A stretch of DNA of 44,431 bases from Solirubrobacter taibaiensis (GTDB lineage: Bacteria; Actinomycetota; Thermoleophilia; Solirubrobacterales; Solirubrobacteraceae): the NCBI GenBank assembly GCA_027587225.1, contig JAPDDQ010000054.1:1-44431 (forward strand), given 5' to 3'. Shown piece after piece: positions 7,737-15,250 of this stretch. The notes under the pieces are model-generated. The model did no database searches. It had not been told where the DNA came from and worked only from the letters and a program-made list of their open reading frames with translations. Position 1 is the stretch's first letter, and each line of letters opens with the position of its first letter. Both the position numbers and the translations under genes were made by a program.

Positions 7737-9158
7737 ATGGTCCGGTTCTTCGCAGTCGTGGCGCTGCTGCTCGCCCTGGCGCCCGCGGCACACGCGCAGA
7801 TCACCCCGCCGGTCCCCGAGCACAAGGCGGACCCGTCGCTGACGACCTACGTCCAGCGGTCAGGCCCGTTCAAGCTCGGCCCGTACGCGACGCTGTTCGA
7901 CTCCGCGAAGGTCACGCCGCCGCAGGTCCCGGGCGCGATCGTCGGGATGGACGTGCGGCTCGTGGACTCAGACGGCAAGGTCATCCCGCAGTACGTGGCG
8001 ATGCTCCACCACCTCGTCTACACCAACGGCGGGCAGGACAACCGGCGGCCGGACCCGATGTGCCCGATGAAGACCACGCGCGAACGCTTCTACGGCACGA
8101 GCGAGGAGCTGCGGCCGATGACGCTGCCGGCCGGCTACGGCTATCCGAGCAACCCGGCTGACAAGTGGCACGGATCGATCATGGTCATGCACCACCGGTC
8201 GGGCACGCAGGAGTTCTTCGTCGAGACACGCGTCACGGTCGACCCGCGGCCCGTCATCCCCGTCAAACCGTACTGGCTCTCGGTCATCCCCTGCTCGCCC
8301 GACCCGCAGTGGTCGGTGCCGGGCCGCGGGAGCAAGGAGCACCGCCGCGCGCGCCTGTTCGCGATGCCCGAGGCGGGCCGGATCGTCGCCGTCGGCGGGC
8401 ACCTGCACGGCGGCGCGAAGGAGCTCATCCTCAGCCAGCCAGGCTGCACGTACCGCACGCTCGTGTCCAACAAGCCGTTCTACGCGCCCGCGAAGGACCG
8501 GCTGTACGCCGTCCGCCCGCTGCTGCACGAGCCCGACCCGAAGGCCATCAGCTGGTGGCAGTCGCCCACGGGCTACGCGTTCCGCAAGGGCGAGCAGTTC
8601 AAGGTCACCGCGGCCTACGACAACACGCGCCCCCACACACGGGTGATGGGCATCAGCCACCTCTACGTCGCGCCGCCGCTCCCGGGCGCGCCGGACGTCA
8701 AGTGCGCCTCCGCCCCGCCCGACGCGGTCGAGCTCGGAGCCGAGTTCGCCGGCGCCCGCACGAAGCCGCCCGCGGTGCGGCTCACGATGTCCCGCGTGGG
8801 CAAGGACGGGCGGGCGCGGCCCACGACCCGCGCGGAGGGGACCGCCCGCAAGGTCAAAGGACTCGCCGCGACCGTGACCGTGAGCGACTTCGCCTTCAAC
8901 TCGTCCAACCTCGTCGTCGGCCTCGGCGCGACCGTCCGCTGGCGCTTCCCGGACAACGAGCGCCACGACGTCACGCTCGCCGACGGCCCCGTCGGCTTCG
9001 GGTCAGACTGGTCGCAGGACGGCGAGAAGTACGGCCGGCGCTTCACCGAGCCGGGCCGCTACCTGCTGATGTGCTCCCTGCACGCCGCGTTCATGTCGCA
9101 GGTGGTCACCGTGCGCACGACACCCGCCGTCCCTCGAGGTTCAGACAAGTCGTCGTGA
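7737..9158 (+). CDS. Secreted SURNod19-like protein with C-terminal cupredoxin domain
   Basis: Exported (signal peptide ends AHA-Q near residue 21). Residues 30-290 resemble the stress up-regulated Nod19 (SURNod19) family: the segment PGAIVGMDVRLVDSDGK followed by VAMLHHLVYTN, and GHLHGGAKEL further on. These histidine clusters suggest metal binding. Residues 380-470 form a plastocyanin-like domain: TVSDFAFNSSNLVVGLGATVRW, NERHDV (copper His) and MCSLHAAFM (Cys, His and Met ligands), a complete type-1 copper set. The protein probably acts in extracellular copper handling or redox chemistry; its substrate is unknown. The last 53 bases overlap the convergent gene at 9106. Confidence 0.82.
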   Translation: MVRFFAVVALLLALAPAAHAQITPPVPEHKADPSLTTYVQRSGPFKLGPYATLFDSAKVTPPQVPGAIVGMDVRLVDSDGKVIPQYVAMLHHLVYTNGGQDNRRPDPMCPMKTTRERFYGTSEELRPMTLPAGYGYPSNPADKWHGSIMVMHHRSGTQEFFVETRVTVDPRPVIPVKPYWLSVIPCSPDPQWSVPGRGSKEHRRARLFAMPEAGRIVAVGGHLHGGAKELILSQPGCTYRTLVSNKPFYAPAKDRLYAVRPLLHEPDPKAISWWQSPTGYAFRKGEQFKVTAAYDNTRPHTRVMGISHLYVAPPLPGAPDVKCASAPPDAVELGAEFAGARTKPPAVRLTMSRVGKDGRARPTTRAEGTARKVKGLAATVTVSDFAFNSSNLVVGLGATVRWRFPDNERHDVTLADGPVGFGSDWSQDGEKYGRRFTEPGRYLLMCSLHAAFMSQVVTVRTTPAVPRGSDKSS

Positions 9159-10245
9159 TCGAGGGGCGTTTGCGCGCCCGCACGGTGAACGTCTTGGTCA
9201 CGCCGAGCGTGCCGGGCTTGGTCACGCGCACGGTGATCCTCGTCTTCACCCGCAGCGAGCGGCGCACGAACGGCTTGAGCGAGACCGTGCCCGAGCGCGT
9301 GGACGTCATCGCCTTGCGCGCGCAGCCCTTCGAGCAGGAGACCCGCACGGTCGCGCCGCGCGGCACGCCCTTCACCGACAACGTCGTGAAGCGCGAACTG
9401 GTGCGGCCCAGCCGGCTGAACCCGTAGCTGAGCGTGACCGCGAGCCGCTCGGGCGTGGTGACGATCACCGGCTGCGAAGGGGCGACACCGGCGCCGTTGA
9501 GGCTGATCGTCGGGGCGCCGGCGTTGGACCTGAAGGTCAGGGTCGCGGCGCGCGGCCCCGCCGCGGCGGGCATGAAGCGCACGATGAGGTTGCAGGAAGC
9601 GCCGGGCGCGACCGGGGCCGGCGTGCAGCTGTCGCCCACGAGCGCGAACTCATCGGGGTTGAGCCCGCCGAACACCGCGCCCCGGTCGATCAGCAGCACG
9701 GCGCCGCCGCTGTTGGTCACGGTCAGCGTCGTGTCCCGGGCGCCGCCGAGGCCCTGCTCCCCCGTGCTGACCTGGGTCGGCGTCGACAGCGACGTCTGCG
9801 GCGGCGGAGCGAGCGAGAACGCCTGGTCGGGGCCGAGCTCGCCGTGATGCCAGATCTCGTCGGGCGCCGCGCGCCAGTCGGCCCAGTAGACGTAGCTGGC
9901 GGCCGCGGGGTAGCCCTCGTCGCGGTGCGCGATGCACTCCCACGTCCCGCCGGCCGGGATCGTCACGCCCAACCCGTTGGCGCACAGGGTGTCGAGCGGC
10001 ACCGCGGGGAAGGCGTCGCTGCGCACCGGCACGTCCATGTCCGCGAAGACGGGCGTCGCCGTCTGGTTGCGCACGGTGAACGAGAAGCGCAGCGGCTGCC
10101 CGGTGTAGAAGCCCTTCGGCGCTTCCACGCGCACGGAGCTGACGATGGTGAGCTCACCGGCCGCGGGAGCGGCGGCGGGAAACACGAGAACGGCAAGGAG
10201 CGCGAGGGCGCAGACACGGCTGAGGTACGTCACGACCCGCGGCAC
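9106..10245 (-). CDS. Secreted ASH-like / choice-of-anchor-D type protein
   Basis: Signal peptide (residues 1-29, ending APAAG). Residues 35-150 form an Ig-like domain with DTLCANGLGVTIPAGGTWEC. Residues 160-255 match the ASH/choice-of-anchor-D pattern: TTLTVTNSGG, GLNPDEFALVGDSC, APGASCNLIVRFMPAAAGPRAATLTFRSNAG. The C-terminal 100 residues are Arg/Lys/Thr-rich beta structure (VRVTKPGTLGVTKTFTVRARKR), common at the end of exported proteins in Solirubrobacterales. A structural or adhesive cell-surface role is likely; no enzymatic residues are seen. It is 24 bases downstream of the gamma-glutamyltransferase gene on the same strand and may be its operon partner. Confidence 0.78.
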   Translation of the reverse strand: MPRVVTYLSRVCALALLAVLVFPAAAPAAGELTIVSSVRVEAPKGFYTGQPLRFSFTVRNQTATPVFADMDVPVRSDAFPAVPLDTLCANGLGVTIPAGGTWECIAHRDEGYPAAASYVYWADWRAAPDEIWHHGELGPDQAFSLAPPPQTSLSTPTQVSTGEQGLGGARDTTLTVTNSGGAVLLIDRGAVFGGLNPDEFALVGDSCTPAPVAPGASCNLIVRFMPAAAGPRAATLTFRSNAGAPTISLNGAGVAPSQPVIVTTPERLAVTLSYGFSRLGRTSSRFTTLSVKGVPRGATVRVSCSKGCARKAMTSTRSGTVSLKPFVRRSLRVKTRITVRVTKPGTLGVTKTFTVRARKRPSITTTCLNLEGRRVSCAR

Positions 10246-10269
10246 GGTAGCCGCGCACGCCGCGCCCCG

Positions 10270-11724
10270 TCAAACGGCTACGACCGCTCCGCCGCGGCGC
10301 GGGTCGCCCCCGCCGCTGAACGAGCCGGTGCCGTGATGGCGCTCCGCCGCTTGGCAGCCGCCGAAGAAGAGGTTGCGCTCGCGGAAGCGGACCATCGTGC
10401 GCCCATCGATGTCCCCGATGCCCGGTTCGGCGTACACGAGGCCGTCCTCGAAGTGCAGGCGCGCCGCGTCGACGGCGGGTTGCGCGTCCAGCCCGTGGTC
10501 GATCGCGTTGACGATCACCTGCAGGATCGCGGAGCGGATGCGGTTGGAGCCGGCGCTCCCGACCACGAGCTCCGGGCGGCCGTCCTCGAGCACGATCGTC
10601 GGCGCCATCATCGACGGCAGCCGTCGCCCCGGCGGGTGCGTGAACCAGCCCGCGGGTGAGAGGTCCTGCTCGCCCATCATGTTGTTGACGTGAATGCCGG
10701 TGCCCGGGACCACGAGCCCGGAGCCCTCGCCGTTGGTGGTCGTCACGCTGCAGGCCCAGCCGTCCGCGTCGAGCACGGAGACGTGCGTCGTGGAGCCGAG
10801 GCGGGAGCTCATGAACGTGTCCGCGAAGCCGGGCTCGTGCAGGTGGTCGAGGAACTCGTCGGTCCGCTCGGTCTGCGCGGCCTCCATGGCGGTGACGAGC
10901 GCCGCCGCGTCGGGCTTCCCCCCCGCCCGCTCGAGCAGGGCGAGCGCGTAGGCGATCAGGAGGCCTCCGGCGCTCGGCGGCGGGTTGGTGAGCACCTCAC
11001 GGCCGTGGTAGCGGACGCGGACGGGCTCGCGCGGGAGCGTGGAGTAGGCGTGCAGGTCGGTGCGGGAGAGCGTCCCGCCGCGCTGGAGCACCCAGTCCGA
11101 CACGGCCGCCCCGATGTCGCCCTCGTAGAACGGGCCCGCGCCTTCGGACGCCAGGCGCTCGATCGCGTCGGCGAGGTCGGGATCGCGCACCACGTCGCCC
11201 TCGCGCGGCGGCTGCCCGTCGAGCAAGTAGCGCGCGCGGGACTCGGTGGTGGCGAACGCGATCGGGCCCAACAGCTCCCACAACAGCGCCTGAGTGGTGT
11301 TGGTGACCACGCCGTCGCGGGCGGCGGCGACGGCCGGCGCGGCCAGGTCGGGCAGCGGGACGCTGCCGAAGCGAGCGGACGCCTCGTGGACGCCCGCCGG
11401 CACGCCGTAGACGCCGCACGAGGCGGCGCCGATGTGAAAGACCTGGACGGCGTCGCCGAAGTCGAGCACGACGGCGTCCAGCGGCGCGCGCTCCCCGTTC
11501 GACGGCGACGCGACCATGAAATCCAGCAGCACCGGCTCCCCGCCGGGCGGCGCGACGAGCATGTAGCCGCCGGCCCCGAGCCCCGTCAGGAGCGGCTCGG
11601 TCATCAGCGACATCATCAACGCGGCCAGCGCCGCGTCGACCGCGTTGCCGCCGGCGCGGAGGATGTCCGCGCCGGCTTGGGCGGTCAACGGGTGACCCGC
11701 CGCCACGACTCCGCGGCTAGCCAC
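10270..11724 (-). CDS. ggt: Gamma-glutamyltransferase family Ntn-hydrolase
   Basis: Gamma-glutamyltranspeptidase family, self-cleaving Ntn-hydrolases acting on glutathione or related gamma-glutamyl/acyl compounds. The start is canonical (GVVAAGHPLTAQAGADILRAGGNAVDAA). The autoproteolysis site is the STTHVSVLDADG motif, with Thr312 as predicted nucleophile of the small subunit. NPPPSAGGLLIAYAL and the PSMMAPTIVLEDG and GSAGSNRI motifs are also present. The 484 residues are shorter than the ~580 of E. coli Ggt and there is no signal peptide, so it is probably cytoplasmic. The GTG start lies 8 bases after the ftsZ stop, so co-expression with ftsZ is likely. Exact substrate is unresolved. Confidence 0.92.
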   Translation of the reverse strand: MASRGVVAAGHPLTAQAGADILRAGGNAVDAALAALMMSLMTEPLLTGLGAGGYMLVAPPGGEPVLLDFMVASPSNGERAPLDAVVLDFGDAVQVFHIGAASCGVYGVPAGVHEASARFGSVPLPDLAAPAVAAARDGVVTNTTQALLWELLGPIAFATTESRARYLLDGQPPREGDVVRDPDLADAIERLASEGAGPFYEGDIGAAVSDWVLQRGGTLSRTDLHAYSTLPREPVRVRYHGREVLTNPPPSAGGLLIAYALALLERAGGKPDAAALVTAMEAAQTERTDEFLDHLHEPGFADTFMSSRLGSTTHVSVLDADGWACSVTTTNGEGSGLVVPGTGIHVNNMMGEQDLSPAGWFTHPPGRRLPSMMAPTIVLEDGRPELVVGSAGSNRIRSAILQVIVNAIDHGLDAQPAVDAARLHFEDGLVYAEPGIGDIDGRTMVRFRERNLFFGGCQAAERHHGTGSFSGGGDPRRGGAVVAV

Positions 11725-11732
11725 CCGTGTTC

Positions 11733-13130
11733 CTAGAAGCGCGGCATGAACTCTGGGACGTCAACGTCCGTCGGACGCTGCTGCTGCTGCTGCTGGCGTG
11801 CGGGCTCACGGTTGCGGGTTACCCGCGGCTCGCCGATCGGCTCACGGAAACCGCCGCGCTGGGAGGTGTCCGGCCGCGCCGGAGCGGGCGCGTAGCCCGT
11901 CGCGACGACGGTGACCCAGACCTCGTCCTCGGCCAGGTTGTCGTCCACCATGGCGCCGAAGATGATGTTCGCGTCGGGGTGCGCGGTCTCCTGGACGGCG
12001 CGGGCCGCCTCGTTGACCTCCCACAGCGACAGGTCCCGACCGCCCGTGATGGACAGCAGGATCGCCTTGGCCCCTTCGAGCGTCGTCTCCAGGAGCGGCG
12101 ACGTGGTCGCCTGCGTGGCGGCGTCGAGCGCGCGCTTCTCGCCCGTGCCCATGCCGATGCCGAGCAGCGCCTGGCCGGCGTCGGACATGATCGTCCGCAC
12201 GTCCGCGAAGTCCAGGTTGATCAGGCCCGGGAGCGTGATCAGGTCGCTGATGCCCTGGACGCCCTGGCGCAGCACGTCGTCGGCGACGCGGAACGCCTCG
12301 ACCATCGACGTCTGCTTGTCCAGCACCGACAGGAGCTTGTTGTTCGGGACGACGATGAGGGTGTCGACCTCTTCGGCGAGCGCCTGGATGCCGGCCTCGG
12401 CCGCCTGCAGGCGACGCGAGCCCTCGAAGCCGAACGGCTTGGTGACGATGCCGACGGTCAGCGCGCCGAGCTCGCGGGCCACGCGGGCCACGACCGGCGC
12501 GGCGCCGGTACCCGTGCCGCCGCCCTCACCCGCGGTGATGAAGACCATGTCCGAGCCCTTGAGCAGGGACTTGATGCGGTCGTAGTCCTCCATCGCGGCC
12601 GCGCGGCCGCGATCGGGGTCTGAGCCCGAGCCCAGGCCGCGCGTGATGTCCGCGCCGATCTGGAGCGTCAGGTGCGCGGACGAGGACTGCAGCGACTGCG
12701 CGTCGGTGTTGAGCGCCATGAACTCGACGCCACTGACCTCGGCCTCGATCATGCGGTTGACGGCGTTCACGCCGCCACCACCGACGCCGACCACGCGCAA
12801 CTGCGGCGTGCCGGGGCCGCGCTGGCTGACCGAGCCCCACGTGTACTCGTCCGAAGCCGGCGGCGTCGGAGGTGCCGGGGGCTCCTCCGGCGGGGCCATC
12901 ATGTCGCCCGGGACGTCCGCGCTGAACGCGTGCCGGAGCCGCTCCTGCGGCGACGGCGGCTGCGCCGGCGTGGCGCGCTCGGGAACGGCCGGCTCCTCGC
13001 GCGGCTCGGGCACGGACGTTTCCTCCGCGGTAATGGGCTGGCGCTGCGGCTCAAGCCCTTCTGTCTCGGTCTTGCGGAACAGGTTGGCCAACGGGCCTTC
13101 CCGCATGCTTGCCCGCTTGCCGCTACCCAT
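11733..13130 (-). CDS. ftsZ: Cell division GTPase FtsZ with ~105-residue N-terminal extension
   Basis: Tubulin-like GTPase that forms the division ring. The core begins near residue 110 (LRVVGVGGGGVNAVNRMI), with NTDAQSL at 141-147, the GGGTGTG signature at 203-209 and the NLDFADV T7-loop region. The C-terminus ends in the conserved peptide DVDVPEFMPRF that binds SepF/FtsA-type partners, preceded by a Gln-rich linker. The unusual part is residues 1-105: a basic patch with MREGPLANLFRKTE, then a long Pro/Glu-rich disordered stretch. ATG at 13130 is supported by AAGGAGGT 8 bases upstream and overlaps the parA stop by 8 bases, implying translational coupling. No murein-cluster genes are adjacent, so this is ftsZ in an atypical setting. 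Confidence 0.95.
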   Translation of the reverse strand: MGSGKRASMREGPLANLFRKTETEGLEPQRQPITAEETSVPEPREEPAVPERATPAQPPSPQERLRHAFSADVPGDMMAPPEEPPAPPTPPASDEYTWGSVSQRGPGTPQLRVVGVGGGGVNAVNRMIEAEVSGVEFMALNTDAQSLQSSSAHLTLQIGADITRGLGSGSDPDRGRAAAMEDYDRIKSLLKGSDMVFITAGEGGGTGTGAAPVVARVARELGALTVGIVTKPFGFEGSRRLQAAEAGIQALAEEVDTLIVVPNNKLLSVLDKQTSMVEAFRVADDVLRQGVQGISDLITLPGLINLDFADVRTIMSDAGQALLGIGMGTGEKRALDAATQATTSPLLETTLEGAKAILLSITGGRDLSLWEVNEAARAVQETAHPDANIIFGAMVDDNLAEDEVWVTVVATGYAPAPARPDTSQRGGFREPIGEPRVTRNREPARQQQQQQRPTDVDVPEFMPRF

Positions 13131-13875
13131 TCGAGAGCACCTCCTTCGCCAGCCGGCGATACGCGTCAGCCGCTTGCCCAGTCGGGTCGTACTTGAGGAC
13201 GGACATCCCCTTCACGGGAGCTTCCGCGAAACGGACGGTCTTCTTGATGCGCGCCCCGAACACCCGGTCCCCGAAGTTCTCCTCGAGGATCTCGAGCGCT
13301 TCCTGCGCGTGCAGCGTCCGCGTGTCCACCATCGTCGGGAGGATTCCCATGATCTCCACCGTCGGATTGAGGTTCTCGCGAATCAAAGTGAGGGTGTTCT
13401 GGAGCTGAAGCAGCCCACGCATCGAGAGATACTCGCACTGCACGGGGACGATCACCTTGTCGGCCGCTGTGAGCGCATTGATCGTCAAGAGTCCCAGAGA
13501 GGGCGGCGTATCGATGCAGACGAAGTCGTAGTCGTCCGAAACTGCGTTCAGCGCCTTGTCCAGCGAGCGCTCGCGGCCGATCTTCATCGACATCGCCATC
13601 TCGGCGCCGGCGAGGTCGATCGAGGCCACGGCGACGTCGATCTCGCAGCGGTACGTGACCTCGCGGATCGGCACGTCGTGCACCAGCACGTCGAACATCG
13701 ACTTCTCGAGCGTCTCGGGATCGATGCCCTGCGACATCGAGAGATTGCCCTGCGGGTCCATGTCGACGCACAGCACGCGATACCCCGTCTCGGCGAAGGC
13801 CGCCGCGAGGTTCAGGGTCGTGGTGGTCTTCGCCACCCCGCCCTTCTGATTGGCGAAGGCGATCACCTTGGCCAC
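13123..13875 (-). CDS. ParA/MinD-family ATPase
   Basis: Deviant Walker-A ATPase that dimerises on ATP and binds DNA or membrane to position cargo. The P-loop near the N-terminus reads FANQKGGVAKTT, with signature Lys11 and catalytic Lys16. DMDPQGNLS forms switch I, and FVCIDTPPSLGLL the Walker B region. EYLSMRGLLQL is typical of Soj/ParA. At 250 residues it lacks an N-terminal HTH and so is a chromosomal Soj-like type. The GTG at 13875 (GGAG 8 bases upstream) is preferred; longer in-frame extensions run into the neighbouring gene. No parB is adjacent; the gene is coupled to ftsZ. A MipZ-like division-site role or positioning of a large assembly is possible but unproven. Confidence 0.93.
   Translation of the reverse strand: MAKVIAFANQKGGVAKTTTTLNLAAAFAETGYRVLCVDMDPQGNLSMSQGIDPETLEKSMFDVLVHDVPIREVTYRCEIDVAVASIDLAGAEMAMSMKIGRERSLDKALNAVSDDYDFVCIDTPPSLGLLTINALTAADKVIVPVQCEYLSMRGLLQLQNTLTLIRENLNPTVEIMGILPTMVDTRTLHAQEALEILEENFGDRVFGARIKKTVRFAEAPVKGMSVLKYDPTGQAADAYRRLAKEVLSNG
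13139..13146 (-). promoter_or_regulatory. Strong ribosome binding site of ftsZ
   Basis: AAGGAGGT on the minus strand, 8 bases before the ATG at 13130 and inside the end of the parA coding region. It fixes the FtsZ start and therefore shows that the N-terminal extension is translated. Confidence 0.75.
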
Positions 13876-13921
13876 GTCACACGCTCCGTTCGCTGTCGCA
13901 GGGGAAGCCCATCGGGCCCAT

Positions 13922-13939
13922 CGTTCGCCGCGACGAACG
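13922..13939 (-). other. Hairpin in the gap upstream of parA
   Basis: CGTTCG (13922-13927) and CGAACG (13934-13939) form a 6-bp stem with a 6-base loop in the 77-base gap between the membrane-protein gene and parA. It has no T-tract and could be an attenuator, a weak terminator or chance. Confidence 0.25.
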
Positions 13940-13952
13940 GTGTTCCTGCTCG

Positions 13953-14642
13953 CTACTGCTTGCGCTGGCAGGGCGCGGGGAGCTGCACGGCGGCTTCGCC
14001 GTCGACCACGAGCTTCTCGCCCGGGATCGGCTCGGAGCGGCACCACGCGTACGTGAACGTGTCGTAGTGGACGACCCCGCGGAACGGGTAGCCGAGGTTG
14101 CCGGCCAGGTTGCGATCGCTGCGCTTGATCTCCGTCGTCGGCATGAAGCAGTTGAACACGGCGTAGTCGCCGGTCGTGGGCGTGCCCGGCGCGCGTTCGC
14201 ACTCCGGCGGCGCCGTGACCGGCTTGATCTCGCCGCTGGCGCCACGTGCCTGCGCGCCGGAGTACATGGCGGCCTCCATGGCGGCGTCGAGCTTGCCCTT
14301 GGCGGCCTCGACCTCGGCGCCGGTGGCGCCCGCGGCCGGCATGAGCGCCTTCGCGTCCCCGAGCGTCGCGCGTTGCGCGCGCGTGATCCGGGCGTTGCTC
14401 TCCTTGCGAACCTTGGCCCGGAACGCGGCCTCCTCGGCGGCGTTCTGCTGCTTGCTGGAGTCGATCCGCGGGACCAGGATCGCCAGCGCGATCCCGACGA
14501 TCAGGGCGCCGATGCCGGTGGCGATGGCGAGCTTGCGCCACGGCACGGGCGGGATCTCCACGCCGCGCGGTGGCGTCCAGACGTGCAGCCAGGCCCCGAG
14601 GATCTCGAGGGGGTTGGCCTTCTCCTCCGGCGCCCGATACAT
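13953..14642 (-). CDS. Single-pass membrane protein of unknown function
   Basis: 229 residues. A short cytoplasmic part (1-37; NPLEILGAWLHVWTPPRGVEIPP) precedes one transmembrane helix at about 38-58. A predicted coiled/helical stalk follows (60-130, rich in Ala/Glu/Lys). A C-terminal extracytoplasmic domain has Cys in PPECERAP, FNCFMP, AWCRS and PAPCQ, enough for two disulfides. I do not recognise a family. The gene is first in the leftward parA-ftsZ run, which hints at an envelope or division-related role. A TATGCT element 6 bases before the ATG suggests a leaderless transcript divergent from the injection-system promoter. Confidence 0.7.
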   Translation of the reverse strand: MYRAPEEKANPLEILGAWLHVWTPPRGVEIPPVPWRKLAIATGIGALIVGIALAILVPRIDSSKQQNAAEEAAFRAKVRKESNARITRAQRATLGDAKALMPAAGATGAEVEAAKGKLDAAMEAAMYSGAQARGASGEIKPVTAPPECERAPGTPTTGDYAVFNCFMPTTEIKRSDRNLAGNLGYPFRGVVHYDTFTYAWCRSEPIPGEKLVVDGEAAVQLPAPCQRKQ

Positions 14643-14648
14643 GCCTGA

Positions 14649-14654
14649 AGCATA
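14649..14654 (-). promoter_or_regulatory. -10 element of a probable leaderless promoter, leftward
   Basis: TATGCT on the minus strand lies 6 bases before the ATG at 14642 and fits TANNNT. It is divergent from, and within 40 bases of, the rightward promoter for the DUF4157 gene. Confidence 0.4.
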
Positions 14655-14664
14655 CAGTTTGCGG

Positions 14665-14694
14665 TTGCGCGGATGACGCCGATCGCCCTATCCT
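14665..14694 (+). promoter_or_regulatory. Probable leaderless promoter of the DUF4157-ATPase pair
   Basis: TTGCGC (14665-14670), an 18-base spacer and TATCCT (14689-14694), then exactly 7 bases to the GTG at 14702. No Shine-Dalgarno sequence precedes that GTG. The spacing would place the transcription start on the start codon. Confidence 0.5.
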
Positions 14695-14701
14695 CGTGAA
14701 C

Positions 14702-15247
14702 GTGAGCGATCCCGACCGCCTTCACGAACACGAAAAGCCTCGGGCGCCCAAGCCCGAGCAGACCAAGCAGAACGAGGATGCAGCGCCGCTGCACAACCTG
14801 GTCTCGAACGTGGGCAACCGCGCGTTCGGCGGCGCGATCGCGGCCCGTCAGGGCGCCGGGATCATGGAGAGCGGCCAGGTCCACAACTCCGTGCAGTCGA
14901 AGATCGACTCCACGCGTGGCAGCGGCCAGAACCTGGATTCGGGCGTCGCCAACAAGCTCTCGCCGCAGCTCGGCGACCTGTCGGATGTCCGCGTGCATAC
15001 CGGCGACTACGCCAACGACCTCAATCACGCCGTGTCCGCGAAGGCGTTCGCGACCGGCACCGACGTCTACTTCGGCAAGGACCAGTACAAGCCGGGCTCG
15101 TCCGACGGCGACAAGCTGATCGCGCACGAGCTCGCGCACGTCGTCCAGCAGCGCGGCGCGCCGACGAGCGGGCCGCTCACCGTCTCCAACCCTGGCGATG
15201 CCATGGAGAACGAGGCGGACGCAGTTGCAGACAAGGTCAAGACCTAA
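14702..15247 (+). CDS. DUF4157 (eCIS core domain) protein
   Basis: 181 residues. An N-terminal charged disordered part (1-45, Lys/Glu/Pro-rich) leads into a DUF4157 domain at about 70-155: LSDVRVHTGDYAND, the FATGTDVYFG strand, and LIAHELAHVVQQ with the HExxH motif at His142-Glu143-His146. DUF4157 is strongly associated with extracellular contractile injection systems, often as the N-terminal part of their toxins. Here the protein stops right after the domain, so no toxin module is attached. It is 3 bases upstream of the AAA+ ATPase gene. Start: GTG 14702 is preferred over 14696 because of the promoter spacing. Confidence 0.88.
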   Translation: MSDPDRLHEHEKPRAPKPEQTKQNEDAAPLHNLVSNVGNRAFGGAIAARQGAGIMESGQVHNSVQSKIDSTRGSGQNLDSGVANKLSPQLGDLSDVRVHTGDYANDLNHAVSAKAFATGTDVYFGKDQYKPGSSDGDKLIAHELAHVVQQRGAPTSGPLTVSNPGDAMENEADAVADKVKT

Positions 15248-15250
15248 GCC

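Noticed and set aside
13876..14541. N-terminal extension of the ParA reading frame
   Set aside because: The extra 220 codons run antisense-like through the neighbouring membrane-protein gene in another frame, and the P-loop start at the GTG 13875 is the usual ParA N-terminus with a ribosome binding site.
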